From contig JAMPFA010000001.1 of NCBI GenBank assembly GCA_023664725.1, positions 531,154 through 595,153 of the forward strand: 64,000 bases of DNA. The letters run 5' to 3'. How positions within the stretch are numbered: position 1 is the first letter of the stretch; every line of letters starts with the position of its first letter. The notes beneath the pieces were generated by a model. It made no database searches. It was not told the DNA's origin and saw only the letters and a list, made by a program, of their open reading frames with translations. The DNA comes from Roseburia sp. GTDB taxonomy: Bacteria > Bacillota > Clostridia > Lachnospirales > Lachnospiraceae. A program made the position numbers and the translations under genes. Below are positions 53,335 through 62,626 of the stretch, piece by piece.

Positions 53335-53928
53335 TCACCTGGCAAATGCCTGTCTCACCTGATAAATTGTCTCCTCCAGCGTTCCGTTGTTGTCGATCAC
53401 CAGTGCTGCGTATTTCCTGTACTCCTCCTCGGAAAGCTGGCTTCCAAATATGCTGTCGATCTTTCCGTCAGAATATCCCCGGCTCATCTTTAATCTCTGT
53501 CTGCGGATTTCCCTTCCGGTATCAATATACCACAGCCTATCACATATTTTATCATATCCTTCTTCAATTAAAAGGGCTGCTTCCAAAATAAAATAAGTAA
53601 ATTTTCCCTTTTCCTTCTCTTTATCGTATATGCCAAGGATTTCCTCCTTCACCGCCGGGTGGACGATTCCGTTCATCCGCTCCCGCTTCCCATCGTCGGA
53701 AAAAATCACTTCTGCCAGTTTTTTTGAATCAAAATGCCCGTCCTTGGCAAAAATATCCTCCCCTGGAAATGCCTTTACAATTCTTTCGTAACAATCCTTT
53801 CCAGGTTCCATCAACTCGTGAGCTACCTCGTCTGCCAGAAGGATTTTAGCGTTGTAATTCTCCTGTATATAGCGCAGGATCTCAGATTTTCCTGCACCTA
53901 CCCCCCCTGTAATCCCTATAAATTCCAT
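53335..53928 (-). CDS. coaE: Dephospho-CoA kinase
   Basis: The 197-residue protein has the P-loop GITGGVGAGKSEIL (residues 5-18), ADEVAHELMEPG with the catalytic Asp, and IDTGREIRRQRLKMSRGYS of the lid. It phosphorylates dephospho-CoA in the last step of CoA synthesis. ATG 53928 directly follows the polA stop (TAG-ATG), and the polA-coaE order is common in Firmicutes. Confidence 0.92.
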   Translation of the reverse strand: MEFIGITGGVGAGKSEILRYIQENYNAKILLADEVAHELMEPGKDCYERIVKAFPGEDIFAKDGHFDSKKLAEVIFSDDGKRERMNGIVHPAVKEEILGIYDKEKEKGKFTYFILEAALLIEEGYDKICDRLWYIDTGREIRRQRLKMSRGYSDGKIDSIFGSQLSEEEYRKYAALVIDNNGTLEETIYQVRQAFAR

Positions 53929-56574
53929 CTATTTTGCCTCATACCAGTTATTTCCAGTGTGCATATCGATTTCCAGCGTAACGGCAAGCTCTGCCGCCCC
54001 CTGCATCTCCTCCGTGAGGATCTCCCTCACCTGTTTCTCCTCTGTCTTGTCTGCCTCCACCAAAAGCTCGTCATGGACCTGCAAAAGCAGTCTGGACTTT
54101 AACCCTTCCCGCTGCATCCTGTCGTGTACCCGGATCATGGCAATTTTTATAATATCTGCCGCCGTTCCCTGAATGGGGGCATTCATTGCCACACGCTCTC
54201 CGAAGGAACGCTGCATAAAATTGCTGGAATGAAGTTCCGGCACAGGCCTTCTCCTGCCGTTGAGTGTCAGGGAATATCCCTTTTCCTTCGCCTCTGTCAC
54301 CAGGCCGTCCAAAAAGGATTTGATCTTTGGATAGGTCTCGAAATACCGCTCAATATAGTCTGCCGCCTCTTTTTTGCTGATACTTAAATCCTGGCTTAAT
54401 CCAAAGGAACTGATGCCGTAGACAATCCCAAAATTCACCGCCTTTGCATTTCTTCTCTGCAAATCCGTCACTTCTTCAAAGGGAATGTGGAATACCTGGG
54501 AAGCGGTAGTCCTGTGGATATCTTTTGCCTCCCTGTAAGCCTGGATCAAACTTTCATCCCCCGACATGTGAGCCAGAACCCGAAGCTCGATCTGGGAGTA
54601 ATCCGCATCCACAAAAACACACCCCTCTTTTGGCAGAAACACTTTTCGTATCATCCTGCCAAGTTCCATGCGGATAGGGATATTCTGTAGGTTTGGCTCT
54701 GTGCTGCTGATGCGTCCGGTAGCGGTAATGGTCTGGTTGAAGGTGCTGTGTATCCTCTGTGTCTCGTCAATGTAGGCTGCAAGCCCCTCCCCGTAGGTAG
54801 ACTTTAACTTTGTGAGCTGGCGGTACTCTAAAATATCCGCCACAATGGGGTACTCCGGCGCCAGCTTGTCAAGGACATCCGCCGCCGTAGAATACCCTGT
54901 CTTTGTCTTTTTCCCGTAGGGCATTTTTAAATCTTCAAAGAGGACAACTCCAAGCTGTTTAGGGGAGTTGATATTAAACTCCCTGCCAGATTTCTCATAG
55001 ATTGTCTGTTCCAGTTCTGTGATCCGCTCATCCAGACTCTCACTGTAGGCTTTCAACGCCTCTCTGTCCGCACCTACACCCTCCTGCTCCATATCTGCAA
55101 GGACATACACCAGAGGATGCTCTATGGTATCGTAGAGCTGCTTCATCCCTGTCTCTTTCAGTTTTTCCGTCAATACATCCCTGGATCTTTTTGCCACATA
55201 TGCCTGATAGCACACAAATTTTAAGAGTTCTTCCTGTCTTTGCTCCATGGCATCTGAAAGAGAAAGCTTCCCCAAAAGATCCATTCTGGAGGGCAGCAAA
55301 AGTTCCAGATAGTCCTTGGCGATATCCTCACAATTATAGTCGCTTAAAAGAGGATTTAAAAGGTATGCCGCAATGCCGCAGTCAAAACTGTTTTTCCGGA
55401 GAGATTCCTCTCCCCTGGCTAAAGACAGCAGCTTCACCGTAGATTTTAACTCTAAGACGGAAAAAGAAAATCCTCTCCCGATCTTCTCCCGAAGCTGTTC
55501 CTTTACATACTCACCGGTAAAGGCATCTGAAACCGGAAGGAAATAATTTTCTTCCTCCCCAAAGCTTAGGGACACACCCAAAAGCTCTCCTGATTCCGCT
55601 GCAAGATAGAGTCCTGCATAATCCTTTGCCTGAGTGAGGATCTCCTTTGCCTGTAAGTCATCCCTTACCCAGGTAAATGTCTCCTCCACTTTATTTCCCG
55701 GAGCCTCCACCTCAAAGCGCTTTAACATATTTTTAAATTCCAGGCGCTTGCACAGAAGATAAGCTTCCTCCGTATAAAGGTTTCCCAAAGCGGCACCTGA
55801 AATATCATAATCGATTTTGGCATAAATTTCAATAGTTGCCAGCGTTTTTGATAACTCTGCCTGGCTGTAGTGCTCTTTTAAATTCTCCCCCGCACGTTTG
55901 GGCTTGATCTCATCTGCATGGGCATGGGCATTTTCAATATTCTGATAGGCTGCGATAATATTTGTGGCAGTCTTCTCCCCGATTCCCGGCACCCCCGGGA
56001 TATTGTCAGAGGTATCTCCCATAAGTGCCTTTAGATCGATAAATTCCTTTGGCGTCACCTGATACCGCTCTTTTACATCTTTTGCGTAGTAATCCTCAAT
56101 CTCCGTACCGTTTTTCTTTGTCTTTGGAATACGGATCTTTACATGTTCTGTGGCCAGCTGCAAAAGATCTCTGTCCCCGGAGACAACGGACACTTCAAGT
56201 CCCGCCTCCTCCCCCATGCGGGAGATGGTGCCTAAGATATCATCCGCCTCATAGCCCTCTTTTTCTACAATCACAATCCCCATAGCGGTGAGCATCTCTT
56301 TGATCAGGGGAACCTGCTGTCTTAGTTCCTCCGCCATAGGCTTTCTCGTCCCCTTGTACTCCGCAAACATCTCATGTCGGAAGGTAGGGGCGTGAACGTC
56401 AAATGCCACCGTGAGAAAATCCGGTTTCTCCTCGTCTAAGATTTTAAACATGATATTTAAAAATCCATACACCGCATTGGTGTGCAGCCCTTCCGCATTC
56501 GTCAGGTCAGGTATCCCGTAAAACGCCCGGTTCAATATGCTGTGTCCGTCAATCAAAACTAATTTTTTACTCAT
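53929..56574 (-). CDS. polA: DNA polymerase I
   Basis: The protein of 881 residues has an N-terminal 5'-3' exonuclease (LVLIDGHSILNRAFYG, VVSGDRDLLQLA, GDTSDNIPGVPGIGEKTA), a middle exonuclease-like domain, and a family A polymerase with motif A (VDADYSQIELRVLAHMSGD), motif B (RRNAKAVNFGIVYGIS) and motif C (QVHDELLVEAD). The middle domain lacks the DxE metal ligands of a proofreading site (the strand reads GLYLAAESGELLG), as in Bacillus, so proofreading is probably absent. ATG 56574 overlaps the stop of the aminopeptidase gene by four bases. Confidence 0.93.
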   Translation of the reverse strand: MSKKLVLIDGHSILNRAFYGIPDLTNAEGLHTNAVYGFLNIMFKILDEEKPDFLTVAFDVHAPTFRHEMFAEYKGTRKPMAEELRQQVPLIKEMLTAMGIVIVEKEGYEADDILGTISRMGEEAGLEVSVVSGDRDLLQLATEHVKIRIPKTKKNGTEIEDYYAKDVKERYQVTPKEFIDLKALMGDTSDNIPGVPGIGEKTATNIIAAYQNIENAHAHADEIKPKRAGENLKEHYSQAELSKTLATIEIYAKIDYDISGAALGNLYTEEAYLLCKRLEFKNMLKRFEVEAPGNKVEETFTWVRDDLQAKEILTQAKDYAGLYLAAESGELLGVSLSFGEEENYFLPVSDAFTGEYVKEQLREKIGRGFSFSVLELKSTVKLLSLARGEESLRKNSFDCGIAAYLLNPLLSDYNCEDIAKDYLELLLPSRMDLLGKLSLSDAMEQRQEELLKFVCYQAYVAKRSRDVLTEKLKETGMKQLYDTIEHPLVYVLADMEQEGVGADREALKAYSESLDERITELEQTIYEKSGREFNINSPKQLGVVLFEDLKMPYGKKTKTGYSTAADVLDKLAPEYPIVADILEYRQLTKLKSTYGEGLAAYIDETQRIHSTFNQTITATGRISSTEPNLQNIPIRMELGRMIRKVFLPKEGCVFVDADYSQIELRVLAHMSGDESLIQAYREAKDIHRTTASQVFHIPFEEVTDLQRRNAKAVNFGIVYGISSFGLSQDLSISKKEAADYIERYFETYPKIKSFLDGLVTEAKEKGYSLTLNGRRRPVPELHSSNFMQRSFGERVAMNAPIQGTAADIIKIAMIRVHDRMQREGLKSRLLLQVHDELLVEADKTEEKQVREILTEEMQGAAELAVTLEIDMHTGNNWYEAK

Positions 56575-58364
56575 ACTGCCCTCGTATATTCTTTCAGCCA
56601 CTTATTTTCTTCCTGTGTCATATAGGGAGATAAGATCTCATAGACCTTTTTGTGGTAGTCATTTAAACGTTCCCGCTGCTCTTTTGTCATAATCTTTGGA
56701 TCAATGGCGTCCAGATCAATGGGGGCATAGGTAATTGTCTCAAATTCCATAAACTGCCCGTACTCATTCTTGATCCCCTTGCGGCACAAAAGCTCATTTT
56801 CCGTGCGGATGCCATAGGCGTTTTCCAGATAAACTCCTGGCTCGTCCGTGGTGATCATGCCCTCCAAAAGCTCAGCGTCAGGAACTCCCTCCCGTTTCTG
56901 CCATCGGATGGAATTTGGTCCCTCATGGACATTTAAGATATGTCCCACACCATGTCCAGTGCCGCATTTGTAATCGATTCCAAGATTCCACAAAGGCCCT
57001 CTGGATAAGATATCCAGATTCCGGCCGGTACATCCCTGCAAAAATTTTGCTGCTGCAAGGTTCAAATTGGAAATCAGCACCGTGGTAAAGTGGAGGCGCA
57101 TCTCCTCTGTGATGGGGCCAAGAGCCATGGTCCTTGTGATATCTGTGGTCCCTTCCAGGTAATGTCCGCCGGAATCCACCAGATAAAGTCCCTCCGGCTT
57201 TAACAGGGCATTGGACTCCTCCGTTGCACTGTAATGCATCATCGCACCGTTGGGTCCGTAAGCGGAGATGGTGTCAAAACTTAAATCCAGGAAATTTTCC
57301 TGCTCCCTTCTGAACCCTTCCAGCTTGTCAGAAGCGGAAATTTCCGTAATCTCCTCTTTTCCTATGGTGGTTTTCAGCCAGTACATAAATTTGGTAAAAG
57401 CAACCCCGTCTTTGATATGTGCTTTCCTGGTATTTTCTATCTCCGTCTCATTTTTTACGGCTTTCAAAAGTTCTGTGGGGTTTTCTCTGTCAATTACTTC
57501 CACTGTCTCCCCCAGGGCATTTACAATGCGGTAGTTTACTTCGCTTACGTGGAGCCAAACCTTTGTATCCCCCGGAATTTCCGGAACATAGGAATAAATG
57601 TCCTCATAATCCCTTGTGGTGATCTGATTCTCTTCAAGATATTTTTTTTGTTCCTCCGTCAAAATCTCCTGCTGCAAAAACCAGACACATTCCTCTTTGC
57701 CGATCACCAAATAGGATAACACCACAGGAACGTAGGAGATATCTCCCCCTCTCACATTTAAGAGCCATGCAATATCGTAGAGGGAAGTTAAGATGTGAAT
57801 GTCTGCCCCTGCTTCCTCCATTTTCTTTCTCACGTCGGAAAGCTTTTCTGTAGTACTCCTCCCCGAATATCTTTCTTCCAGGATAAAAAAAGGCTCCTTT
57901 GACATGGAAGGTCTGTCTTCCCAGATCAGATCCACCAGATCCTCGTTTACATAGAGGCTTCCCTCTTTTTCCCGAGCAATTTTTTTGTATTCCTCCCCTG
58001 CTTTCCCGTTTACCACCCGGCCGTCAAAACCGATACAGCCCTTATCCGGCAGTTTCTCTTTTATAAACTCCAGGACTGTGGGCACATTTTCCTCCCCCAT
58101 AGGGAAAAGGGTGACGGTGCTGTCCTTTAACTGCTTTCTTGCCTGGACAAAATATCTTCCGTCTGTCCAAAGCCCTGCCTCCTCTCTTGTGATCACGGCA
58201 GTTCCCGCAGATCCGGTAAATCCGGTGATAAACTTTCTCGCCTTAAAATACTCCCCCACATACTCGGACTCATGAAAATCCGAAGTGGGCACCACATAGA
58301 TATCAATGCTGCGCTCCTTCATAAGACTGCGCAGCGCCTCCAAACGTTTTTCAACAGGATTCAT
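56571..58364 (-). CDS. Xaa-Pro aminopeptidase, M24 family, long form
   Basis: The 597-residue protein has two N-terminal creatinase-type domains and a C-terminal pita-bread domain with metal ligands in YLVDSGGHYLEGTTDITR (two Asp), GTGHGVGHILNVHEGP (His), TTDEPGVY (Glu) and RTENELL (Glu). The length and three-domain layout match the cytosolic APP1 type rather than short PepP. It removes N-terminal residues before proline from peptides. It begins three bases after the thioesterase stop. Confidence 0.9.
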   Translation of the reverse strand: MNPVEKRLEALRSLMKERSIDIYVVPTSDFHESEYVGEYFKARKFITGFTGSAGTAVITREEAGLWTDGRYFVQARKQLKDSTVTLFPMGEENVPTVLEFIKEKLPDKGCIGFDGRVVNGKAGEEYKKIAREKEGSLYVNEDLVDLIWEDRPSMSKEPFFILEERYSGRSTTEKLSDVRKKMEEAGADIHILTSLYDIAWLLNVRGGDISYVPVVLSYLVIGKEECVWFLQQEILTEEQKKYLEENQITTRDYEDIYSYVPEIPGDTKVWLHVSEVNYRIVNALGETVEVIDRENPTELLKAVKNETEIENTRKAHIKDGVAFTKFMYWLKTTIGKEEITEISASDKLEGFRREQENFLDLSFDTISAYGPNGAMMHYSATEESNALLKPEGLYLVDSGGHYLEGTTDITRTMALGPITEEMRLHFTTVLISNLNLAAAKFLQGCTGRNLDILSRGPLWNLGIDYKCGTGHGVGHILNVHEGPNSIRWQKREGVPDAELLEGMITTDEPGVYLENAYGIRTENELLCRKGIKNEYGQFMEFETITYAPIDLDAIDPKIMTKEQRERLNDYHKKVYEILSPYMTQEENKWLKEYTRAV

Positions 58365-58367
58365 GCG

Positions 58368-58832
58368 TTAATTCTCCTCATAATATTCAAAAAATCTCGT
58401 GTCAAGCTCCGGGTAGGACCTCTTTAAGGAAAGAGGTTTTCCGCTGCGGTTTAAAAAGCAGTGCTCACTGGTGGCAACTGTCCGAAGCTCCCCTGTCTTT
58501 TTGTCTGTCATTCGGTATTCCAGGGTCATTTTAATGCCGTTGTAGGATTTGATCTTCGCCTCGATCACCACAGTGTCATCAAAATGGACCATGCTTTTGT
58601 ATTCGCAGGAGATAGACAACACCGGGCTGATGATCTCCATTTCCTCCATTCCCTTGTAGGATAAGCCGATCTGCTCCATCAGATCCATTCTGGCCTCCTC
58701 CATCCACCGGATGTAATTGGAGTGATGGATGATTCCCATCTGATCCGTCTCGTAATACTTTGCATGATGCTCGTAGGGTTTAATATGCACCGGAGCTGCC
58801 TGTCCGTAAATCTGCAATTCTTTATCTGCCAT
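58368..58832 (-). CDS. Acyl-CoA thioesterase, YbgC/4HBT type
   Basis: The 154-residue hotdog-fold protein has the catalytic stretch YYETDQMGIIHHSNYIRW, with Asp at the active site, and EEARMDLMEQIGL of the long helix. It hydrolyses acyl-CoA thioesters of unknown chain. First gene of the leftward thioesterase-aminopeptidase-polA-coaE operon. The 247-base region to its right is AT-rich and shared with the divergent channel gene; I see no structured RNA there. Confidence 0.87.
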   Translation of the reverse strand: MADKELQIYGQAAPVHIKPYEHHAKYYETDQMGIIHHSNYIRWMEEARMDLMEQIGLSYKGMEEMEIISPVLSISCEYKSMVHFDDTVVIEAKIKSYNGIKMTLEYRMTDKKTGELRTVATSEHCFLNRSGKPLSLKRSYPELDTRFFEYYEEN

Positions 58833-59079
58833 TTCTAATACCTCCTGTACACGAAATTACTAAATTGTCCATGGGGCTACTACTTCCCCACAATACTTTA
58901 ATAATATATCTTTTTATCCAAAAAGTCTATAAAAAATTCGTCTTTACTTTGATAAGTTTGGGGTTTTGCATTACATTTCCAGTAGGTCATAGGTACTTCT
59001 TGAGCCTGTTGAAAAAATATGCTACTATAATTTCGGTAAAAGATATAGAATTTAAGACAAAAGTAAAAAGGAGAGAGTT

Positions 59080-60336
59080 ATGGACCAAATAAAAGATGAA
59101 CTGAAAAACGCCGGGATCTGTGCCAGCCGCATGATAAAGCTGATCGTCTACGCCATACTCTGCGGCATTGTAGTGGGTCTTGTGAGCTGTGCCTTTGCCG
59201 CATTGATGAACCTTGCCACCTCCACCCGGCTTGACCATTTTATGCTGATTCTGTTTCTGCCTGCCGCAGGCGCTCTGGTAGTGTTTGTCTACCATCTTTT
59301 TAAAAATGAAAACGACACCGGTACAAATCTGGTAATTTCCGCCCTGCAGTCCAAGGATGAAGTGCCATTGCGGATGGCTCCCTCCATCTTTTTGGGAACC
59401 ATCATCACCCACCTTTTCGGCGGTTCCGCCGGGCGTGAGGGGGCTGCCCTGCAGCTTGGGGGAAGTATTGGAAGTTCCCTGGGGCATCTTTTAAAGCTGG
59501 ATGAAAAGGACACCCATATCATTATGATGTGCGGTATGAGCGCAGCTTTTTCCGCACTGTTTGGCACCCCTATGGCGGCTTCCATTTTTTCCATGGAGGT
59601 AATCAGCGTGGGCATCATGCACTATTCTGCACTGGTTCCCTGTGTCCTGGCCTCCTTTGTGGGATATGGCATCGCCACTTACCTTGGGCTGTCTGAGCAT
59701 GTTTTCGGCATCTCAAACATCCCTGATTTCACCATTCAGACAGGTGGGATCATTGTAGTTCTGGCAATCTGCTGCGCACTGGTCAGCGGGCTTTTGTGTA
59801 TCTCTCTTCACACCTTTGCCGCCCTGTACAAAAAGTACATGAAAAATCCCTATCTCCGGGCTGTGGCAGGGGGTGCCATCGTGGCTATTCTCACGTTTCT
59901 GATAGGCAGTCAGGACTACAACGGCACAGGGGTACATATTATCGTCAAGGCTCTCTCCGGAACGGTTTTTCCCGCCGCTTTCCTGTTAAAGATCCTTTTT
60001 ACCTCCCTGACACTTGGAGCCGGTTTTAAGGGCGGGGAAATTGTCCCTACATTTTTTGTGGGAGCCACCTTTGGATGCCTGTTTGGAAACCTCATCGGTT
60101 TCTCCCCCAGCCTCTGCGCAGCGGTTGGGATGGTCAGCGTGTTCTGCGGCGTGACAAACTGCCCCATCTCTTCCCTGCTCATCAGTTTTGAGATGTTTGG
60201 CTATGAGGGCATGCCTTTTTATCTCTTGGCCTGTGCTTTCAGCTATGCGCTTTCAGGGTATTTCAGTCTGTATCACAGCCAGATCATTGTGTACTCGAAA
60301 ACCCATACTACGTTTATCAACCGGAAGACCAGGTAG
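59080..60336 (+). CDS. CLC family anion channel/antiporter, fluoride-type features
   Basis: The 418-residue membrane protein has the CLC selectivity loop GGSAGREGAALQLGGSIG with the gating Glu in GREG, and LTLGAGFKGGEIVPTFFVGA where chloride CLCs have GxFxP. KGGE-x-x-P-x-FF-x-GA is the form found in the CLC-F (EriC-F) fluoride/proton antiporters. ATG 59080 follows AAGGAG. A TATAAT at 59026-59031 may be the -10. No fluoride riboswitch is visible in the leader. It would export fluoride, or carry chloride; the sequence favours the former moderately. Confidence 0.8.
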   Translation: MDQIKDELKNAGICASRMIKLIVYAILCGIVVGLVSCAFAALMNLATSTRLDHFMLILFLPAAGALVVFVYHLFKNENDTGTNLVISALQSKDEVPLRMAPSIFLGTIITHLFGGSAGREGAALQLGGSIGSSLGHLLKLDEKDTHIIMMCGMSAAFSALFGTPMAASIFSMEVISVGIMHYSALVPCVLASFVGYGIATYLGLSEHVFGISNIPDFTIQTGGIIVVLAICCALVSGLLCISLHTFAALYKKYMKNPYLRAVAGGAIVAILTFLIGSQDYNGTGVHIIVKALSGTVFPAAFLLKILFTSLTLGAGFKGGEIVPTFFVGATFGCLFGNLIGFSPSLCAAVGMVSVFCGVTNCPISSLLISFEMFGYEGMPFYLLACAFSYALSGYFSLYHSQIIVYSKTHTTFINRKTR

Positions 60337-60409
60337 GGGGATTTGGTATGATTCGCTTAAACTTACAGAGTGTCAATATATACCTTATATCAAAGGAGTG
60401 TGAATCAAT

Positions 60410-61321
60410 ATGGCCTATACCATGCCACAGCATTTTAACTCTATAGAGCAGGCGCTGGTATCACTTTTTGGAAATAATATCAAAATCGAGGCGGCTGACC
60501 AGATTTTTGGCGGTGACATCAACGATGCATACAAACTGACGCTGACAGATGGAACATGCATTTTCATGAAATCAAACACCATAAAGAATGCATCCTTTTT
60601 CTCTGCGGAAGCCGCCGGAATAGATGCGATCTCCCGTACCGGCGCCATTCGTACCCCGCAAATTTTCTGCAGTGGGACAGAGAAAAGCGGGAATGGTTAT
60701 TCTTTTTTGCTGATGGAATTTATAGAAAAAAAGAAATGTGCGAAAAACTATTGGGAAACATTTGCACAGGAACTTGCCGCAATGCATCAGGCGAAAACTA
60801 CAGATTTTGTAAAGGGTGGAACTTATGGTTTTATTCAGGATAATTTTATCGGCGCAAGTCATCAGAAAAACACAGCACATGACAGCTGGATCTCTTTTTT
60901 CCGCAGCTGCCGTCTGACACCTCAGTTTAACCGCGCTTCCCATTACTTTGATGCTTCAGGCAGAAAAAGTATCACATATCTTCTGGATCATTTAGAGGAT
61001 ATTCTGGTAGAACCGGAACACCCGTCAATTTTGCATGGTGATCTATGGTCCGGCAATTTTATTACCGGAAACGATGGAAAAGCATGGCTGATAGATCCGG
61101 CGGTTTATGTTGGACATGCCGAGGCCGACCTGGCTATGACAGAACTCTTCGGTGGTTTTCCCCCTGCCTTTTATGACGCATATCAGGAAGCTGCACCTAT
61201 GCAGCCAGGTTATCACCACCGCCGTGACCTGTATAACCTCTATCATATGCTGAACCATCTGAACTTGTTTGGCCCCTATTACCTTTCTCTTGCAAGACGT
61301 ATGATAAGGAAATATACCTGA
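60410..61321 (+). CDS. Fructosamine/ketosamine-3-kinase family protein
   Basis: The 303-residue protein has the FN3K pattern: FGGDINDAYKLTL and IFMKSNT in the nucleotide lobe, ILHGDLWSGNFI as catalytic loop (Asp as base) and WLIDPAVYVGHAEADLAM as metal site. Family members phosphorylate glycated protein lysines so that the sugar falls off. ATG 60410 follows AAAGGAG. It stands behind the CLC gene with its own short leader. Substrate unproven. Confidence 0.85.
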   Translation: MAYTMPQHFNSIEQALVSLFGNNIKIEAADQIFGGDINDAYKLTLTDGTCIFMKSNTIKNASFFSAEAAGIDAISRTGAIRTPQIFCSGTEKSGNGYSFLLMEFIEKKKCAKNYWETFAQELAAMHQAKTTDFVKGGTYGFIQDNFIGASHQKNTAHDSWISFFRSCRLTPQFNRASHYFDASGRKSITYLLDHLEDILVEPEHPSILHGDLWSGNFITGNDGKAWLIDPAVYVGHAEADLAMTELFGGFPPAFYDAYQEAAPMQPGYHHRRDLYNLYHMLNHLNLFGPYYLSLARRMIRKYT

Positions 61322-61415
61322 TTTTTTCAGCAATATACAAAACTTCTGCCCTGTGGTAAAATAATTATATTATAGAACTTTTTGCAATGACGGCGGGGCA
61401 ATCCTATATACAATA

Positions 61416-61907
61416 TTGCCTGCGCTTGTAATTGCCATAGGAACAGACGCATTGATAAACACCATATTTACAATCTTGTTTTCGTGCTTAATCTGCCAGC
61501 AGGCCACTATCGGTTTCTGGGAGGAATTGACATTCTGCGGCTTTTTGCTGGATGGGTACTTCAATAAGGACAAGAAAAACTGGTCTTGCAGGTTAGCTTA
61601 CGCAGGCATTTTTTTCATTTTCGGATTGGTCCATGCCATTGAATGTGATAATTTTGGGGATGCCGTAGACAGGTTAATCATGACTGGAATTTTGGGGTTT
61701 GTCTATGCAGCCATCTACCTGCATTCCCATAATATACTTGTCCCCATGCTGCTTCATTTCATCTATGATATCCCTGCAAATTTTCAGCAATTTGTAGATG
61801 TCTGGAATGAGGAAAGCCAATTGTTTTATGTGCTCATAACAGCTTTTATTTTAATGGTGATTTTTCATTTATTTTGTGATAAAAAACTGTCTACGAGGTG
61901 GCACCTT
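61416..61907 (+). pseudogene. CPBP-type membrane protease remnant, truncated at the N-terminus
   Basis: The frame encodes membrane helices with CPBP (CAAX protease/bacteriocin-processing) motifs: FWEELTFCGFL where EExxxR is expected (the Arg is Cys here), FGLVHAIE with the first His, and LLHFIYD with the second. The first helices of the family are missing: upstream the frame meets a stop within 40 codons and no ATG with a binding site exists; a TTG at 61416 is the first possible start. There is no stop at the end, so the frame runs into the DUF2185 gene. Lost start, changed catalytic residue and lost stop all suggest a relic. Confidence 0.6.
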
Positions 61908-62204
61908 ATGAACAATGATATTTTGAAATTCCCTTTCCACGATAAACCGAATACAGCTGCTATTATCTGTTCCCACGTATTGGAGGAACAGGAACCGATC
62001 TTATACGTTTCCCATGATGAAGAGGACGGTATATGGCAGTTTTTATGCGGAAAAGAGGGGCATAAGGAGAGCGAGGCAAGGATTGTTTCCTTATACTCTG
62101 TTTTCATGCTGGATCATACCGTTGCAAAACTCTCTGAAATGCCATGCGGATATTTTGCAGAGCGTGAAAGCAACGATTCCAAATGGGTTATCCATAAAAG
62201 ATAA
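61908..62204 (+). CDS. DUF2185-like (immunity-type) protein
   Basis: The 98-residue protein (MNNDILKFPFHDKPNTAAII onward; ILYVSHDEEDGIWQFLCGKE; CGYFAERESNDSKWVIHK) resembles DUF2185, a small cytosolic family grouped with polymorphic-toxin immunity proteins. ATG 61908 follows GAGGTGG at a good distance, and relatives begin at this Met, so it is treated as its own gene although the frame is open into the CPBP remnant. No toxin gene is near. Confidence 0.65.
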   Translation: MNNDILKFPFHDKPNTAAIICSHVLEEQEPILYVSHDEEDGIWQFLCGKEGHKESEARIVSLYSVFMLDHTVAKLSEMPCGYFAERESNDSKWVIHKR

Positions 62205-62218
62205 ATTACGCCGTCACA

Positions 62219-62556
62219 TTAAATCCCGGTCTGCTTATAAACCATGAGGACATCATGCATCTTGTTTTCAAAATCAGGGTCTTTCTTTTCGAGATAATAT
62301 TTGATTTTAAATGGTTTGATAACCATCTTTTTCAGGTACTTTTGCATCATCGGTAATTTCAGGCGGCCGGAGCGTTCATCATCAAAAAGGGCAAGATTCA
62401 TTCCGCTTGCATTAAACCGCTCTATGCAGTGGCGGACAGTAGGAATGCTTACCTCTAATGTGCATCTGCAATATCAGAGAATGTTCTTCCGTCTGATTTC
62501 CAAAGAAGCATCCTTGCACGGTCAACTACCTGTGCCAGAATGGTTCGTGTTTTCAT
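62219..62556 (-). pseudogene. IS630-type transposase remnant
   Basis: From ATG 62556 the minus strand reads ILAQVVDRARMLLWKSDGRT, FSDIADA; after a frame break near 62465 it continues IPTVRHCIERFNASGMNLAL, FDDERSGRLKL, then jumps to KIKYYLEKKDPDFENKMHDV, LMVYKQTGI and a stop at 62219. These are the N-terminal helix-turn-helix and a piece of the C-terminal half of an IS630-family transposase; the DDE catalytic core is mostly gone. An inverted repeat AAGTTT/AAACTT near 62586-62606 could be a relic of an end, but no matching partner end was found. Confidence 0.6.
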
Positions 62557-62626
62557 TAATGATATGTGCTAGTACAACGAATATTAAGTTTGTTTACGTT
62601 AAACTTGCCCTGCTTCCCCTCCTTGA

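Noticed and set aside
58833..59079. Fluoride riboswitch before the CLC gene
   Set aside because: The conserved GGCGAUGG and CUGAUGA-type elements are absent.
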